Of a stretch of DNA of 64,000 bases, positions 25,601 through 37,400 are shown piece by piece (the first letter of the stretch is position 1; each line of letters begins with the position of its first letter). Source of the DNA: Oxyruncus cristatus (Eukaryota > Chordata > Aves > Passeriformes > Cotingidae); assembly GCA_013399855.1 (NCBI GenBank), contig VXAY01002204.1, forward strand, positions 124,001-188,000. Direction: 5' to 3'. Both the position numbers and the translations under genes were made by a program. The notes under the pieces are model-generated. The model had not been told where the DNA came from, made no database searches, and was given only the letters and a program-made list of their open reading frames with translations.

Positions 25601-26280
25601 ACCCCAAAAGTGAAGAGGAGGAAAATGTGAATGAGCATAAATTAAAGATGTCCAAGGGTTTTTACAAATTTATCAGGACAATAGCCATTATGAGACCAGA
25701 GAGTAAATGCATGAAAACGTGGAAAGGTGAATGAAAATAATTGTGACTCATAATAAATGAACTCTTTTTCAAATAATTAGAATTTAATTAAGAACTGAAC
25801 TAAACTAAACTTATGGACTTCTAGCTGTTAAATGTGGAGGAAACTTTCAAACATTAATGTTTTCAGAGACACAAAAGTGATGTGAGTGCCTCTGAAGTGA
25901 ATGTTTATGGCCTTTGATTTACCCCTAGTCTCTTCTCATCTATTGTGCAACCATAGCACAAAGAGTTCAAGACAGCAAAAAGTAATGTGAAGACTTCAAT
26001 CACAGCACCTCTTGGGGAATATTCAAGCTGATGAATGAAAGAAATGAAAAAAAAGAAAATATTTGCTTGTAAGTTTCCATTTCATGCTAAGATAAGTTGC
26101 CTCACATTTTTGCAAGAAGGCAAAGTAATTCTAAAAAATGTCATAGATGTCAGTTATGAAGTTAAGCATTCAAAGATTTTTATGTAAGAATTCACGGAGT
26201 TTATATCTATTTTTTCTAATTTTTCATATTCCTGTTTTTCCCAGAATCCAGTCTTATTCGATACCAAAGATATAAATTAC

Positions 26281-26332
26281 ACACATATAAATTAGAAAAT
26301 TTATATATATACACATATAAATTAGAAAATTT
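26281..26332 (+). repeat. Tandem duplication, 30-bp period
   Basis: A 22-bp unit beginning acacatataaattag occurs at 26281-26302 and again, identical, at 26311-26332, separated by an AT dinucleotide stretch. Confidence 0.9.
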
Positions 26333-29300
26333 CAACCTTTTTTTTTTTTTTTATGTCTTGAACTAGAGATTCCACTATGTGAGATCTGGAGGTTCCAATC
26401 AACATTTCCATTACTATTTTCAGTACATACCTTGTAGCAAGGTTTAAGAATAAGAAGTGGAAAACCCATGCAAGTATCTTGAGAAAAGCTTCAAAGAACA
26501 AGCTTTTTCACAGAATAAAACTGAAAATTAAAAGCACTAATCAAGACATAAAGATAGTCAGGTGCTTTCAAAACATTGCATACATACATCTGACCTGAGC
26601 TAACTACAACTACTTTTTCCTTTTTGTGGGCACTAGATTTGAGTCAAAGAGGTTTAAAGAGCACCAGGTTAGGTTAATTTTTATTTCCTACATCTAAAAT
26701 AAAAATATGTAGACACAAAAGAGGACAAAAGGTAAATACTACATGGACGTTATCAGAACTTGCTTCAGATTATTTCTTGTCGAGTTGCTAGGAGTGGACA
26801 CTTTTTAAAGTGAAAGCCTATCTGGATATTTTTGCAGCTCTCTGTGCTGAGAGGCACTGAGGCATCCTTGAGGCTGACTACTGGGAGTGCTGGAGTATAA
26901 AAATAACTAGAGAAGTTCACATTTGATTAATAAGAATAAACACCTCAGTAACTTCTGAACTGTGAATCACCAAATGAACACTACTTAGCTGTAAGAGATT
27001 GAGTTCTAAATCAAAAAATATTTGCTGAATTTCTGATCACCCAGATGAAATTTGCATTGCAGATAAGTGACACTTTGAAAGGGACATATCAATTTTTGTC
27101 TGTTTCAACACTGCTGAAGCTTAATTTATGTACTGTCATCAGAGAGAGGAAAGTATAATGGATTTTTAATTATTCCAAGTTTCAACAAGCAAATGGGAGG
27201 TAGTCCAGTTTCCAGACAAAGCAGGAGAAGAAATAGGAATTGTAAAGGGCAAAGTACACAGTCATGCCCTATTGCAGTTTTCTTGGGAATGTGGTATTTA
27301 TATTTTTTTAAATGTTTACATTCATTTCTTGATTCATTTCTCAGGGTAAAATGCTTTACCACATTTTTAAAATGATTAACAAGGTTGCATGCACCAAATT
27401 AACTCTGGTTTATTTATATTCCCACATACCTCTTTGCTTTTGGATAAGTAGGTTGATGTACTATAGAAAGGCAACAAAGCTCTGCAATTAGACTTAATAT
27501 TTCTGGGGTTTTTTTCAAGTTCCTTGAGTAAAGAAAGTGGAAAGTTATTCATACACTTTGAAAAAGTTCTTCATTCTCAGATCATGTAATAAATTACATC
27601 ATTAATGGGATTTTCAAGCTTAAGTTCTTTCAGTAACTGCTAGCACTTAGGATGAGAATGTAAAAGGCCAGACTAATTGACTGTTTTTTGGAAAATTAAT
27701 GCATTGGTGTGGTTTGGAATCTTAAACACTTTTGTTCAGTGATGGATGATTGATTACACAGCAAATAGTAGGACTTTTTTATATTTATTTCTGTTTCTTC
27801 CTGTTCACTAGTAACATGATCCAGCACCTAAAAAGTCACCAAAAGTCTTAATAATTTTAATATAGATTTAAACCACCACAACACATAGAACATTATTCCT
27901 CCCTGCATTTACAAGCACTATATTACTAAAACTAATATTTAGTATTCTCACTTCTCCCCCCACATACACACCTTTCCAAGTCTTCCATGCCTCATTTTTT
28001 CTCTTTCCATCCTGGTTGCCACTGAAAGTACATTTGACATGGACATTCATTAAAACAGGTAAACTTATATAGGTTTCTTTTTATAGTTGTTATTCTTCCA
28101 AATATAGGAAATTTTGATGATTAGACAGACTTCAGTTGTACTCTTTGAATAGTTTGAGTTTTAGAACAAATCTGGGGTTCTTACAAGAAAATATTTTCTT
28201 GGAAAATTTAGATCTGTTATGCTTTTGGTTCTGAAATACTGCAACAAACTCTGGTGGTGTTTTTCCAGTTCCATCTGGAACCCATAAGGCAAATTTGCAT
28301 ACATAAAAATAAAATGTTATTTTAATATTTCAGACCTTCATTAAAGGTTTGGTCTAATTTTTGGTCTAATCACAGATTAAACTCTAGTGGTGTTGGGGGA
28401 CACTTATATTTGGACTAGTTTATATCTAATTTTCATCATCAGCATGACTACCTTCTCTTGGGAAAAGGCCATAATTAATAACTCTGCTGCTTTCTCTCAA
28501 GATTATTGGAAAGTGAAACAAGAAGTACATGGATTGGACTCAAACACTTGTGATGCTTTTTAATAGGCTTTGAAGGGCTACAAGAAATGAAAAGTAAGAA
28601 TTCAAAGTGAAAAAGTTTGCATGCACCTACTGTTGATAATTTATATGATCTAGTGCAGAAACTTCCCCAACAGAAATAAAACTGGTTATGGACCTCCAAA
28701 ATGAGTCTCTATATGGCAGTGACAGCTATGCTTCAACCATAAAGGAAATAAAATATACTTTTATATCTGTGTTAAAATTTTTGAAATAGATTGGTTTCAT
28801 TGTTTTTTAGAATATTACTTCATTGTGTTTCACAGCAGTAAAATTCACAATGGGACCTTTTGAAGACCCCTGGTGTCTGGAGAGCTGGGCACAATTTAGA
28901 GGGCTTGCAATGGAGCTGTCTGTCATTCCACGGAAGGAAAGCCCACTACTTCCATTATTTTGAGTTATTAGTGTTTGGTTCCTTTATTTTTCTAATACAT
29001 ACACAGTGTGTAACACAGCTGATTTCATTTCCCAAATTAGATTTAACAGTAAATGATAGCAGTTACACCAGAAATGTTCATATACCACAGAGACTATGGC
29101 CACATCTGCTATCAATAACATAAAGTAATATCTGGGACACTCCAGGGTCTACTAAAAGAGGAAACAACATCTACAGTATTGAGTTCTTAAACCAGAAAAA
29201 TATGAAGTGGCAACATCATAAAATCCACCTCTGTGAGTAATGGCAGACATGGATACGAGTCTGAGGCCCAGCCTTAAATGTGATCTGTTACTTCTGCTCC

Positions 29301-29826
29301 TGCCACTCCCTGGTGGCTGCTGCTGCTCTCTGCAGGACAGAGAATGCAAGCTACCAAAAATCTATGTTTGCTACTGTTGACAGACTGTGACAACAACATA
29401 TAAAAAAAAGGAAATCAGACATGCGCTATCCTTCCTATGGACGTTTTCCAGGAGGTATTTCAACCTGCAAACAGGTATTCCCTGCTCTGAGGGAAAAGTG
29501 TGGGAAGACTTTTCTCTATTTAGGAAGAAGTACTAGAGGTTGGGCCTGGTGAAATTCTTTGGGGATAAGGAAAAGAAAAATAATAAGTTTCTTTTAAGGT
29601 TCAAGATGATAGCAGAGAAGTGTAGTGAGGAGAAATTTGTGAAAACATATATTTCAAAAATTACCTTTCAATTGAAAGAATTGTTTTTTGTCAAGCAAAT
29701 CCACAGAATATGAAGGTTAATGTATTTACCCTTCTGAACATTTTTTTTTTAATTTTCTGCAACACCACAAGTGAAAAAAGATAAAAATAATTTAAAAAAT
29801 CCATAAACAAAACAACACCCCTGCCA

Positions 29827-29827
<1 letters not shown>

Positions 29828-29859
<32 letters not shown>

Positions 29860-29860
29860 C
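29828..29860 (+). repeat. (AAC)11 microsatellite
   Basis: Eleven uninterrupted AAC trinucleotides sit within a longer A/C-rich region (29800-29915). Confidence 0.95.
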
Positions 29861-30068
29861 CCCAAACAAAACAAAGGAAAAAAATTCAGAACACTAAAAG
29901 CAAACAAACAAGCCTCCCAGGAGAGCATGAGAATGCATCAACCTTTATAGACAGTTTTGAGGAACAAAAATTGCTTCAGGAAAAACGTTTTATGTTATTT
30001 TTAGCTCTCCTAGATTGGAGTATCTTCTGGAATCATATTGCAGCCATATTTTGTTCTTGTCATACTGT

Positions 30069-30735
30069 CATAGACTCATGGAATATCCTGAGTTGTAAGG
30101 GACCCACAAGGATCATCAAGTCCAATTCTTGGCTCTGGACAGGAAAATCCCAAGAATCATTGTGACAATCCCAGGAATCACCTCTGACAGTGTTAAAAGC
30201 TTCTTGAACTCTAGCAGGCTTGGTGCTGTGACCCCTTTCCTGGGGAGCCTCTGGGTGAAGAACCTTATTATCATTTTCCAACCTAAATCTCACCTGACAA
30301 GGCTCCATGCAGTTCCCTTGGGTCTTATCACTGAGCATATGGCTTCCCCTCTTGACCCTTCACTATCTTTGTGGCCCTTCTTTGGACACTTCTCTTCTCA
30401 TATTGTGGTGCCCAAAACTTCACACAGTTCTCTGGGTGAAGACACACCAGTGCAAAACAGAGCAGAACAGTCACCTCCCTCGACCAGCTCACGATGCTTT
30501 GCCTGATGCCCCCCCAGGACATGGTTGGCCCTCCTGGCTCTCAGGGCACACTATTGACCCGTAATAAATTTGGCACCAACCAGGACCCCCAGGTCCCTTT
30601 CCATGGCACTGCTTTCCAGCATCTCATTCCCCAGTCTGTACAAACATCCAGGGTTACCCCATCTCAGGTGAATCTGGCACTTGCTCTTGTTAAACTTCGT
30701 ATGCTTGGTGATTGCCCAGCCCTGTCAGTTAAAGT
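30069..30735 (-). mobile_element. CR1 LINE fragment (3' UTR plus end of ORF2)
   Basis: Reverse-oriented CR1 beginning with catagactcatggaatatc and a gacccacaaggatcatcaag block typical of one CR1 subfamily. The next part is the 3' UTR and the end of ORF2, recognisable on the plus strand as ctggggagcctctgggtgaa and a lysine/arginine-rich stretch when read on the minus strand. Several frameshifts make it non-functional. Homology fades near 30735; sequence up to about 30780 may still belong to it. Confidence 0.9.
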
Positions 30736-31730
30736 TCTACTGTCACTAAATGCACCAAGCATTTACCTTGCAGGTGCATAGGAACCAGAAAAATAAGGAC
30801 CAGAATAACGCAGTCAGTATGGACTACCAAAAACAGTAACACCTCCCACCACATTGCAGCTAACCTAACCTCAGAGAGGTGAAAATTGTTTCCTTATACA
30901 ACAACTTGTTGTTACAGCAATAAAGCTGGGAGATATCTGTGAATTACATTGCTGTCGTCCACAAGTTTTAAAATAAAAGCACAGCTGAAAAATGAGCAAG
31001 TTCTCTCAAGTCCCAGCTTGAAAACTCTGAGCCTCTTTAATGCAAAAAATGAAAAGGACAGCCACTTAAAAATGATCCCACAAAAGTGTAGAGAGAGATA
31101 CCACAGGTGCTGAATACTGTTCCCAGGGAAAAGAATTAGCTGACTTGCAAACATGGGCTTATTCTGTGTGCAAAGGAGTAACCTGTGAGAATGAGAGAAG
31201 TAATCAAGATTAGGCAGGTTTTTCTGAGATAGTAAGTGGGGTGGATATATATTTTCACCTGATTCCAATTTGCTTTCCTGATCTGGTGTTTCCCAGGGAG
31301 TATGTGACCCCTTGGGTATTGTTTTTTCAGTAGTAAGGTTTTCCTTTTTGTAAATTTTGACCTCCTTTTGATACAGGTCTTCCACACCCTTTATAGATAT
31401 TTGGTTTACTGTGTGATGTGTACTGAAGACTCATGCCAGTTATAATCAGAAACCATGCAGTCTGAGTCTGAGAATCTCTCCGTTAGAAGCCAGTACAGTT
31501 CTGTTGACAGGTGTAGTTGTGACAAATCACTGTCATCTCCACTGGTCTTTGGTGTTGTATCACTGACAAAAGAAGTGCAATTCTTTTCCTTTTGAGCAGA
31601 TTGGCAAGATATTTTCTCCTTTACTAGTTTCAAGCTGGTTATGGTACTTTAACTAGTAAATGAGGGTTTTCTTACTGGTCTCAAGAAAATTGACACAAGT
31701 TAAAGAAGGGGAACATAAATCAAATTGTGG
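30736..31730. other. Non-coding DNA between two CR1 fragments
   Basis: Includes a 157-codon open frame on the minus strand (30912-31385) overlapped by another frame. Its composition is not convincing for a protein: no domain, no signal peptide and no splice context. No other feature was recognised. Confidence 0.6.
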
Positions 31731-31830
31731 ATGACAGAACCACAGAGTATGCTGAGTTGGAAGGCACCCACAGGAATCATCAAGTCCAGCTCCTAGCCCT
31801 GTACAGAACCATCCCCAAGAGTCACACCAT
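31731..31830 (-). mobile_element. CR1 LINE 3'-end fragment (short)
   Basis: About 100 bp of the same CR1 subfamily as the copy at 30069, recognised by ggaatcatcaagtccagctc and a trailing gagtcacaccatgtg. It stops abruptly at a T-rich run. Confidence 0.85.
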
Positions 31831-31833
31831 GTG

Positions 31834-31875
31834 TTTTTTTTTTCTTTTTTTTCAAAAAAAAAAAGAAAAAAAAAA
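31834..31875. repeat. Perfect 19-bp inverted repeat, 4-nt loop (T/A homopolymer hairpin)
   Basis: The left arm is T10-C-T8 (31834-31852), the loop is caaa, and the right arm is A8-G-A10 (31857-31875), an exact reverse complement including the single C/G. It sits directly at the truncated edge of the short CR1 fragment. Confidence 0.9.
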
Positions 31876-32889
31876 GAAGAAAATTAAAGAAGAAAAGCTT
31901 ATGGAAAGAAGTCCAATTAAAAATACAAAATAATCTTCCTTTTGTCACCACTGGAACATTAACCAAAGGCACCAAAGAACTTTATGACATATGATTAAAA
32001 AGTTTTCATCTTTCTGCCTGCACTCAGAGAAAACATCCACAACTGAATGTGTTGTTTTTGGTAAAATTTAAAACATAATCTGAAAGAGCATTTATAAAAT
32101 AACTTCTGACCGAGGTGTATATCCCTTCTTGCATTTCTTTGCTATTCTGATCAGGTCATAGAAATAAACATCAGGATCAAGAAACCATCATATCAAAGCT
32201 GTTTTCAGTGTGTTGCAATTACAAATTCAAAGTGTGGTGCTATTACACGGGCTCGGTAGATTATATTTAATCAATACTATATCATTGTATGAACAGAAAA
32301 AAAACTTTTAAAATCTCCTAACTGAAAACCTAGAAGATTTGGCAATCCACAGAAATAGTTATAACCAAAAAATACAGGCAGAATGTCTATCAATTTTTAA
32401 TCAAAACCTCATGAACAGAAATCCACAGGAAAGTGAGTAAGACCAGGAATGTGATAAGGCACGCTGAAAGATGGGATTACATAGACTAAGGGGCCTTAGG
32501 GACTCCTTCTTTCTCTACAGCACTGGGGTGAACTTACTTGGTACCACACCTGCAGGATGGAAAGCTCTTTCATTTTACATCACTGTATGTGTGAAGGTGT
32601 TACAGAAAGAGAGATAACACAAGAAGATGACCCCCTTTGCAGCTGAGAAGGCAGGGTGGTACCTACCTTGTGGTGGTGCACAAGCTCCAAAACCTGCCAT
32701 CTCTGCTGCTGCTGTCCACACAGAAGGCTGATCCAATACCAGTTCAGGGACAATGTCCCTTCCTTCAGTAAGATCTGTTTCTGTTTCTGCTAAGTAAAAC
32801 TTTATAGTCTAGGGACAGCAAAAAGAGCCATAAAGCAAATTTCCAAGTGTTCCTACTCTTTTGCTTTTCCAGTGGTGCTTTCAGTGGGT
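31876..32889. other. Non-coding AT-rich DNA
   Basis: No gene, repeat or regulatory element is recognised in this kilobase upstream of the solo LTR. Confidence 0.6.
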
Positions 32890-32952
32890 TGGATGTGGGT
32901 GGAGGAGCTCGGGACAGATGCGTACAATCAATATGATCGGCAAAATGTCCGC

Positions 32953-32958
32953 TTTATT
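32953..32958 (-). terminator. LTR polyadenylation signal AATAAA
   Basis: The complement reads AATAAA and lies only about 13 bp past the TATA box, so the signal falls at or before the expected transcription start, as in retroviruses whose signal lies in U3. Confidence 0.6.
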
Positions 32959-32970
32959 GAACAAGACAGT

Positions 32971-32980
32971 CCTTTTTATA
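32971..32980 (-). promoter_or_regulatory. LTR TATA box
   Basis: The minus strand reads tataaaaagg, preceded about 40 bp upstream by a CCAAT box at 33018-33022. This is the promoter core of the solo LTR. Confidence 0.65.
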
Positions 32981-33352
32981 CAGTCTTCTCACCCCTGTGC
33001 ATGGTCAATACAATGTGATTGGTACACATCATAGATCAAACTATAAACATGCATTACTAATGTATTTCTAATTGGGTACAACAGGTTTGTGGGCAGAGTA
33101 AAAAGTTTGTTATCTGGTCAAGTACCCTGCCTTCTTCTTGGCCGAAATCCACCTTTGTTCTGACCTAAGGGGCAGTAGCCATCTTAGATCACACCCTGGC
33201 ATTCTGTATATGCCAAGGTATGCAGGCAAAGCCACAGAGGTACAGAACAGATTGTTCACACAATGTTGTTACCACAGTTGGAATTGCTGTAGATCTTGTT
33301 TCATTTCCTTCACTGAGATTAGAGTGTGACACTAATTAAGGCATCACATGGA

Positions 33353-34173
33353 CGTGGCAACAGCATACTTCTACTGAAGGAACTCCATGAAAAACACAGG
33401 GTTTAACAAAATGAAAATTTGAAATTATATGTCAATGAAATAGATTTAATGTAGAAAGTCCCTAAGAAGTTTCTTAGAATTAGAAAGCAATACATTTCCA
33501 TTGCTTTAACATAATCTGAAAATAAAATTTTGCATTAGACTGAAAATTAGAGAACTTAATCCAAGATATTAACAGAAATCTGGTTCTTGTTAGTTGGCTG
33601 TGATGAAATAGATGTTAGGGAGCAAAATCTTTGACAAATACCTCTGTCAGCTAATTATTATTTTGCTTGAAACTTTCCTTTTTCAAAGCGAGGTCAATGC
33701 AAGAAAATATGCGAAAATGAATAAAAAGAATGATCTGTCATTTGACATTCTTTGCTATAAAATTAAAAATATGTGTTTTTGTCAAGGTTATAACAGCACA
33801 AATGTAACACATTACATAACCATCCTGGTTCATTTCATGATAAACTTTACAGCATAATTGTTCATTCCCAAGTCCTAGACTATAGACTGCAATCAAGAGT
33901 AGTGAATGTGGAATGGACAGAACTAAAAAAACAAAACATAGCCTAATATACATACATGTGTGTTAGACAGTGGTTATTCATGTTGTTGACATTTTATAAG
34001 TCAAAAATATATAAAATTTCTCATCAGCCCAATGGATGCTTGTATTTTGAATGATGCAAAGGAAAGGAGTAAGCATTTTACTTTACACAGGTTCTTTAAA
34101 ATTATATCTGAGCATATACATGCACATGCATAATTCCTTCAAAATGTGTGGGTTTAATTCTTTGGTCTACAAA
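33353..34173. other. Non-coding AT-rich DNA
   Basis: No feature recognised; only short chance reading frames. Confidence 0.6.
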
Positions 34174-34482
34174 ATCGTAGAATCACAGAATTATAAGGGT
34201 TGGAAGGGACCTTAAAGATCTAGATCCAACCCCCCTGCCATGGCCTGGAAACCTTCCAATAAGTCAGGTTGCTCACAGACACAACCAGCCTGGCCTTGAG
34301 CACCTCCAGGGACGGGAATTTCACAAACTTCCTGGACAACCTCTTCCAGTGCTTCACCACACCCTGAGTTAAAGAATTTCTTCCTACTATCTAATCTAAA
34401 CTTTTTCCTCTTCAGCATCAGGGCATTCCCCCTTGTCCTATCACTACAAGCCCTTGTGAAAAGTCCCTCTCCTAAAATCATT
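34174..34482 (-). mobile_element. CR1 LINE 3' fragment
   Basis: Reverse-oriented CR1 3' UTR starting at its terminal octamers (tcgtagaatcacagaa), then gggttggaagggacctta. It runs through the conserved 3' UTR block to aaaagtccctctcc. It is well preserved compared with the other copies. No coding part is present. Confidence 0.95.
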
Positions 34483-37400
34483 AACTATTTTTCATTTAAA
34501 ATTTTACGTATGTATAAATGAATAAATAGGCCAACTTTTATCCATAGACTGCACACACTTCCACAGCACCCTGAAGAAAAAAATTGCTATTAATAAGATG
34601 CAGAATTACAATTATGTATTTCTGTGTATTTTTGTGCTATTGTAAATGCTGTAAAAGGTAATGTAATTACTAGTCCTATTAACATAAAAGATTTTGAATG
34701 AATGTCAGCAAACAAGATTTGGAAAAAATTCTCCTTCTCAGAGACTGAGACTGTTTCTGTTTGTCCAATTAACTCTTTTGATTTAACAAGTGAAGATGTG
34801 ATATGCTTTCTGACTGTATCATGCAAAAGGCTTAATTTCATTCCATCCCTGAAAAATAGCTTGTTATTTTAAAATATATATATTTTTTTAAACATGGCAA
34901 CGTAGCAATTAAGCACTTTGAATCCTTTAAAATTGCATGCCTGACTAATACATCTTCATCTGGTGCAAAACCAAACAGTAAATAATTTATTTCAAATGAA
35001 GCATGATAAAAAAGGAATGTTTCACTAAATGTTATGGCATCACACTATAAAGAAATGTCAGAACTAGTAGTTAAATACATGCTACTTACGAATAAAGATC
35101 TTAGCTGCTGACCCACTGCAGTAGCACATCTATAAAGATGTGAAACCTTTTGCCATCGAAATTTTGTCTGTCACATTCAGAGTGGCATCACCTCACATTC
35201 AGCTGTCTCTAGTGTAGGTGTAACTTTTATGCTACACCTTCTATCTAGACCTTCATTTTATTCAGTTGAGACCTATTCAATGACATCTGTGGCCTCCAGA
35301 GGTTTATTCATTCTGCTGTAAAGCTGAACATAGATTTGACAAGATAACTACATCCTCATCTGACTGGCTACCCTGCTGTAATGGAGACCTAGGCGTTACT
35401 GACATGTAAAGGTCTGTTTTCTGAGTGGAAATCCCACTGCTATTGTAGGTATCACAAAATCTCCCAAGAAGGGAGAGGCAGAATACAGAGGAGACTAGGG
35501 GTTTTTTTTAACTTTTTGGTGGTAGGCAAGCATCATTTCATACTATTAGTCTTCTTGAGAGTGACAATTGAAAAATTAATGAAAATAGACAGTGCTTTGT
35601 TTTAGCTCTAGCATACATCAACTTATTAAAGTAGGTCAACACCAGCATTCACACTTCAGGAAAAGAATAAAATGAACTCTGGAACCTGACTGACAAAAAA
35701 TAGTTTCCAAGCAGAGAGAATAAGATGAAGTTTCAGTGTAAGATTGTATAAAATAATTATTATGTAAAACTCTTTTAAAGTAGGGGTTTTTTTGGAGAGC
35801 TTTGAATGGTGAACTTCCTTCTCTTTTAAGTAGGTGTCAGCACAAAATTGAGGAGAACGCTTCATATCTCACGCACGACACAACTGATCTTGTCAACCAA
35901 AGCAATATGAGGCCAGGCGTATAATGGTCTGTCTCACAAATAGCAAGAAATTAGCTTTTATATTTGCTGCTTTCTGCTTAAAATAAAGGTAATGCTAGAT
36001 TATAACATTACATTTTTAAACAAATGCAAAAATTACATAGCTTAAAAGGAAAGCAAATATAATGGATGTATCAAATGAATGGTTACCCTGCAGGAAGCAT
36101 TTTACCGAAATTTGCGTAATATTTGTCTATCTAAATACTTTTGTTCTGAGAAAACTTATAGCTTTAAAGAAATCAGTAACAAAGAAAGAAGAACATGGAA
36201 AAAAAAAAGAAACAGCGCCAAAAATCATTAATGACATATTTAGGAAACAAGGTATTTAGTACTAGAACACAATCACGTATTGTAAATATTTTATGTGAAA
36301 TTAAATATATATAGTTCTGTGTGTTTATGTGTGCACACACTTATTCTTCATTGTATGAACCACACAAATTTCATCCTTTTAAACTGTATGAAAGACAGAT
36401 AATGGTAACAAGATAGGAAATATGTACATTCATGGAATTAAATGAAGCAATGACTAGAACATACCTAGGCACTACCTCATAATTCTTTTTGCCTAGACGC
36501 AAGTTTTCCCGGTGGAGAGAAAATATCTGGTACTTAAGAAGCAGGGTTCTTGATGTTAGCATCTCTTTGGACATTCAGAGATCTTCAGGCATCTCTAAAT
36601 GATAGAAAATGAGTAGAAGTGACTGACTATCCAGAACCATTTTATACTGTGTGCACTGGAAACTACCACAAATTAAATAGAAGCACCCCTGCTTACAGAG
36701 AAACCAAAGAAAACTAGATTGAAAAAATAATTTCAGGCTTTAATGCTCACATTTGTACTTTGTCCAGTCACACAAAGTATTCTCCTGGCATCCTATTCAG
36801 TCTCTGACTTAAAAAGTATTGATTACTCTGGGGTAGAGCTTGAGTTCCATAGTTTGAAAAAATAATTATGTTCTGAGGAGAGAGAACTTGTTGTAAACAT
36901 AACTACATAGGACAGATCTACAGTTTGGTGCTCATCTCTGGTGTGAACATAGTATCAGAGAAGGAGAGGGAAAAGTACAATTTCTTAGTCCTGAAAGTCA
37001 TCTACAATTATGATTATTAAAGATTACTTATGAAGAATCATTAGTGAACTGTATGGTTATATCTACAGCATTTAATTACACAATAAGATTGTTGTACTAT
37101 TGTTCTGTCCCACACTATTATAGAAGAAGTCTCAAAATAGGAAGAGGTTGGTTTTTTTTGTCTCAGATGGTTATGAAAGGAGAAAAATCCCTGTATACTG
37201 AAATGATGCAAGCCATTCACAGTTACGGGTTACAGACAGTCTAGTAAATTGCAAGTCACTCAGACCATTGACTGCTGATCCAATGATCCATTAAGTAGTC
37301 CAGATCTATGCTAGTAAACTCCTTTAGGCCCCAAAACCATACCCAAACTGATGATTGTGAGTGGGCTTTGGTCCGCACAAGCTATGAACCTTGACTGGAG

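Larger units (their letters stand above)
22605..30068. other. Non-coding AT-rich DNA
   Basis: About 7.5 kb with no recognised gene. It holds a 20-bp palindrome (22624-22643), a 30-bp-period duplication (26281-26332), a T run (26338-26352) and an (AAC)n microsatellite (29828-29860). Open frames reach 131 codons (minus strand, 22856-23251) but show no domain or family similarity I recognise. Confidence 0.65.
32894..33348 (-). mobile_element. Solo LTR of an endogenous retrovirus
   Basis: A 455-bp element that on the plus strand starts tgtgggtgg and ends gcatcaca, giving TG...CA ends with a 4-bp terminal inverted repeat (tgtg/caca). It is flanked by a 4-bp direct repeat, tgga, at 32890-32893 and 33349-33352. 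Read on the minus strand it has, in order, a CCAAT box (complement of attgg, 33018-33022), a TATA box (tataaaaagg, 32971-32980) and AATAAA (32953-32958). No internal retroviral genes flank it, so it is a solo LTR left by recombination. A 4-bp duplication is usual for gammaretrovirus-like (ERV1) elements, but the family is not determined. Confidence 0.75.

Noticed and set aside
29828..29860. CRISPR-like or satellite array
   Set aside because: It is a simple AAC microsatellite with no spacers; no CRISPR-type repeat-spacer pattern exists anywhere in the window.
30912..31385. 157-codon minus-strand open frame
   Set aside because: No domain, start context, splice structure or repeat-protein similarity; a second overlapping frame is also open, as expected in AT-rich DNA of this length.
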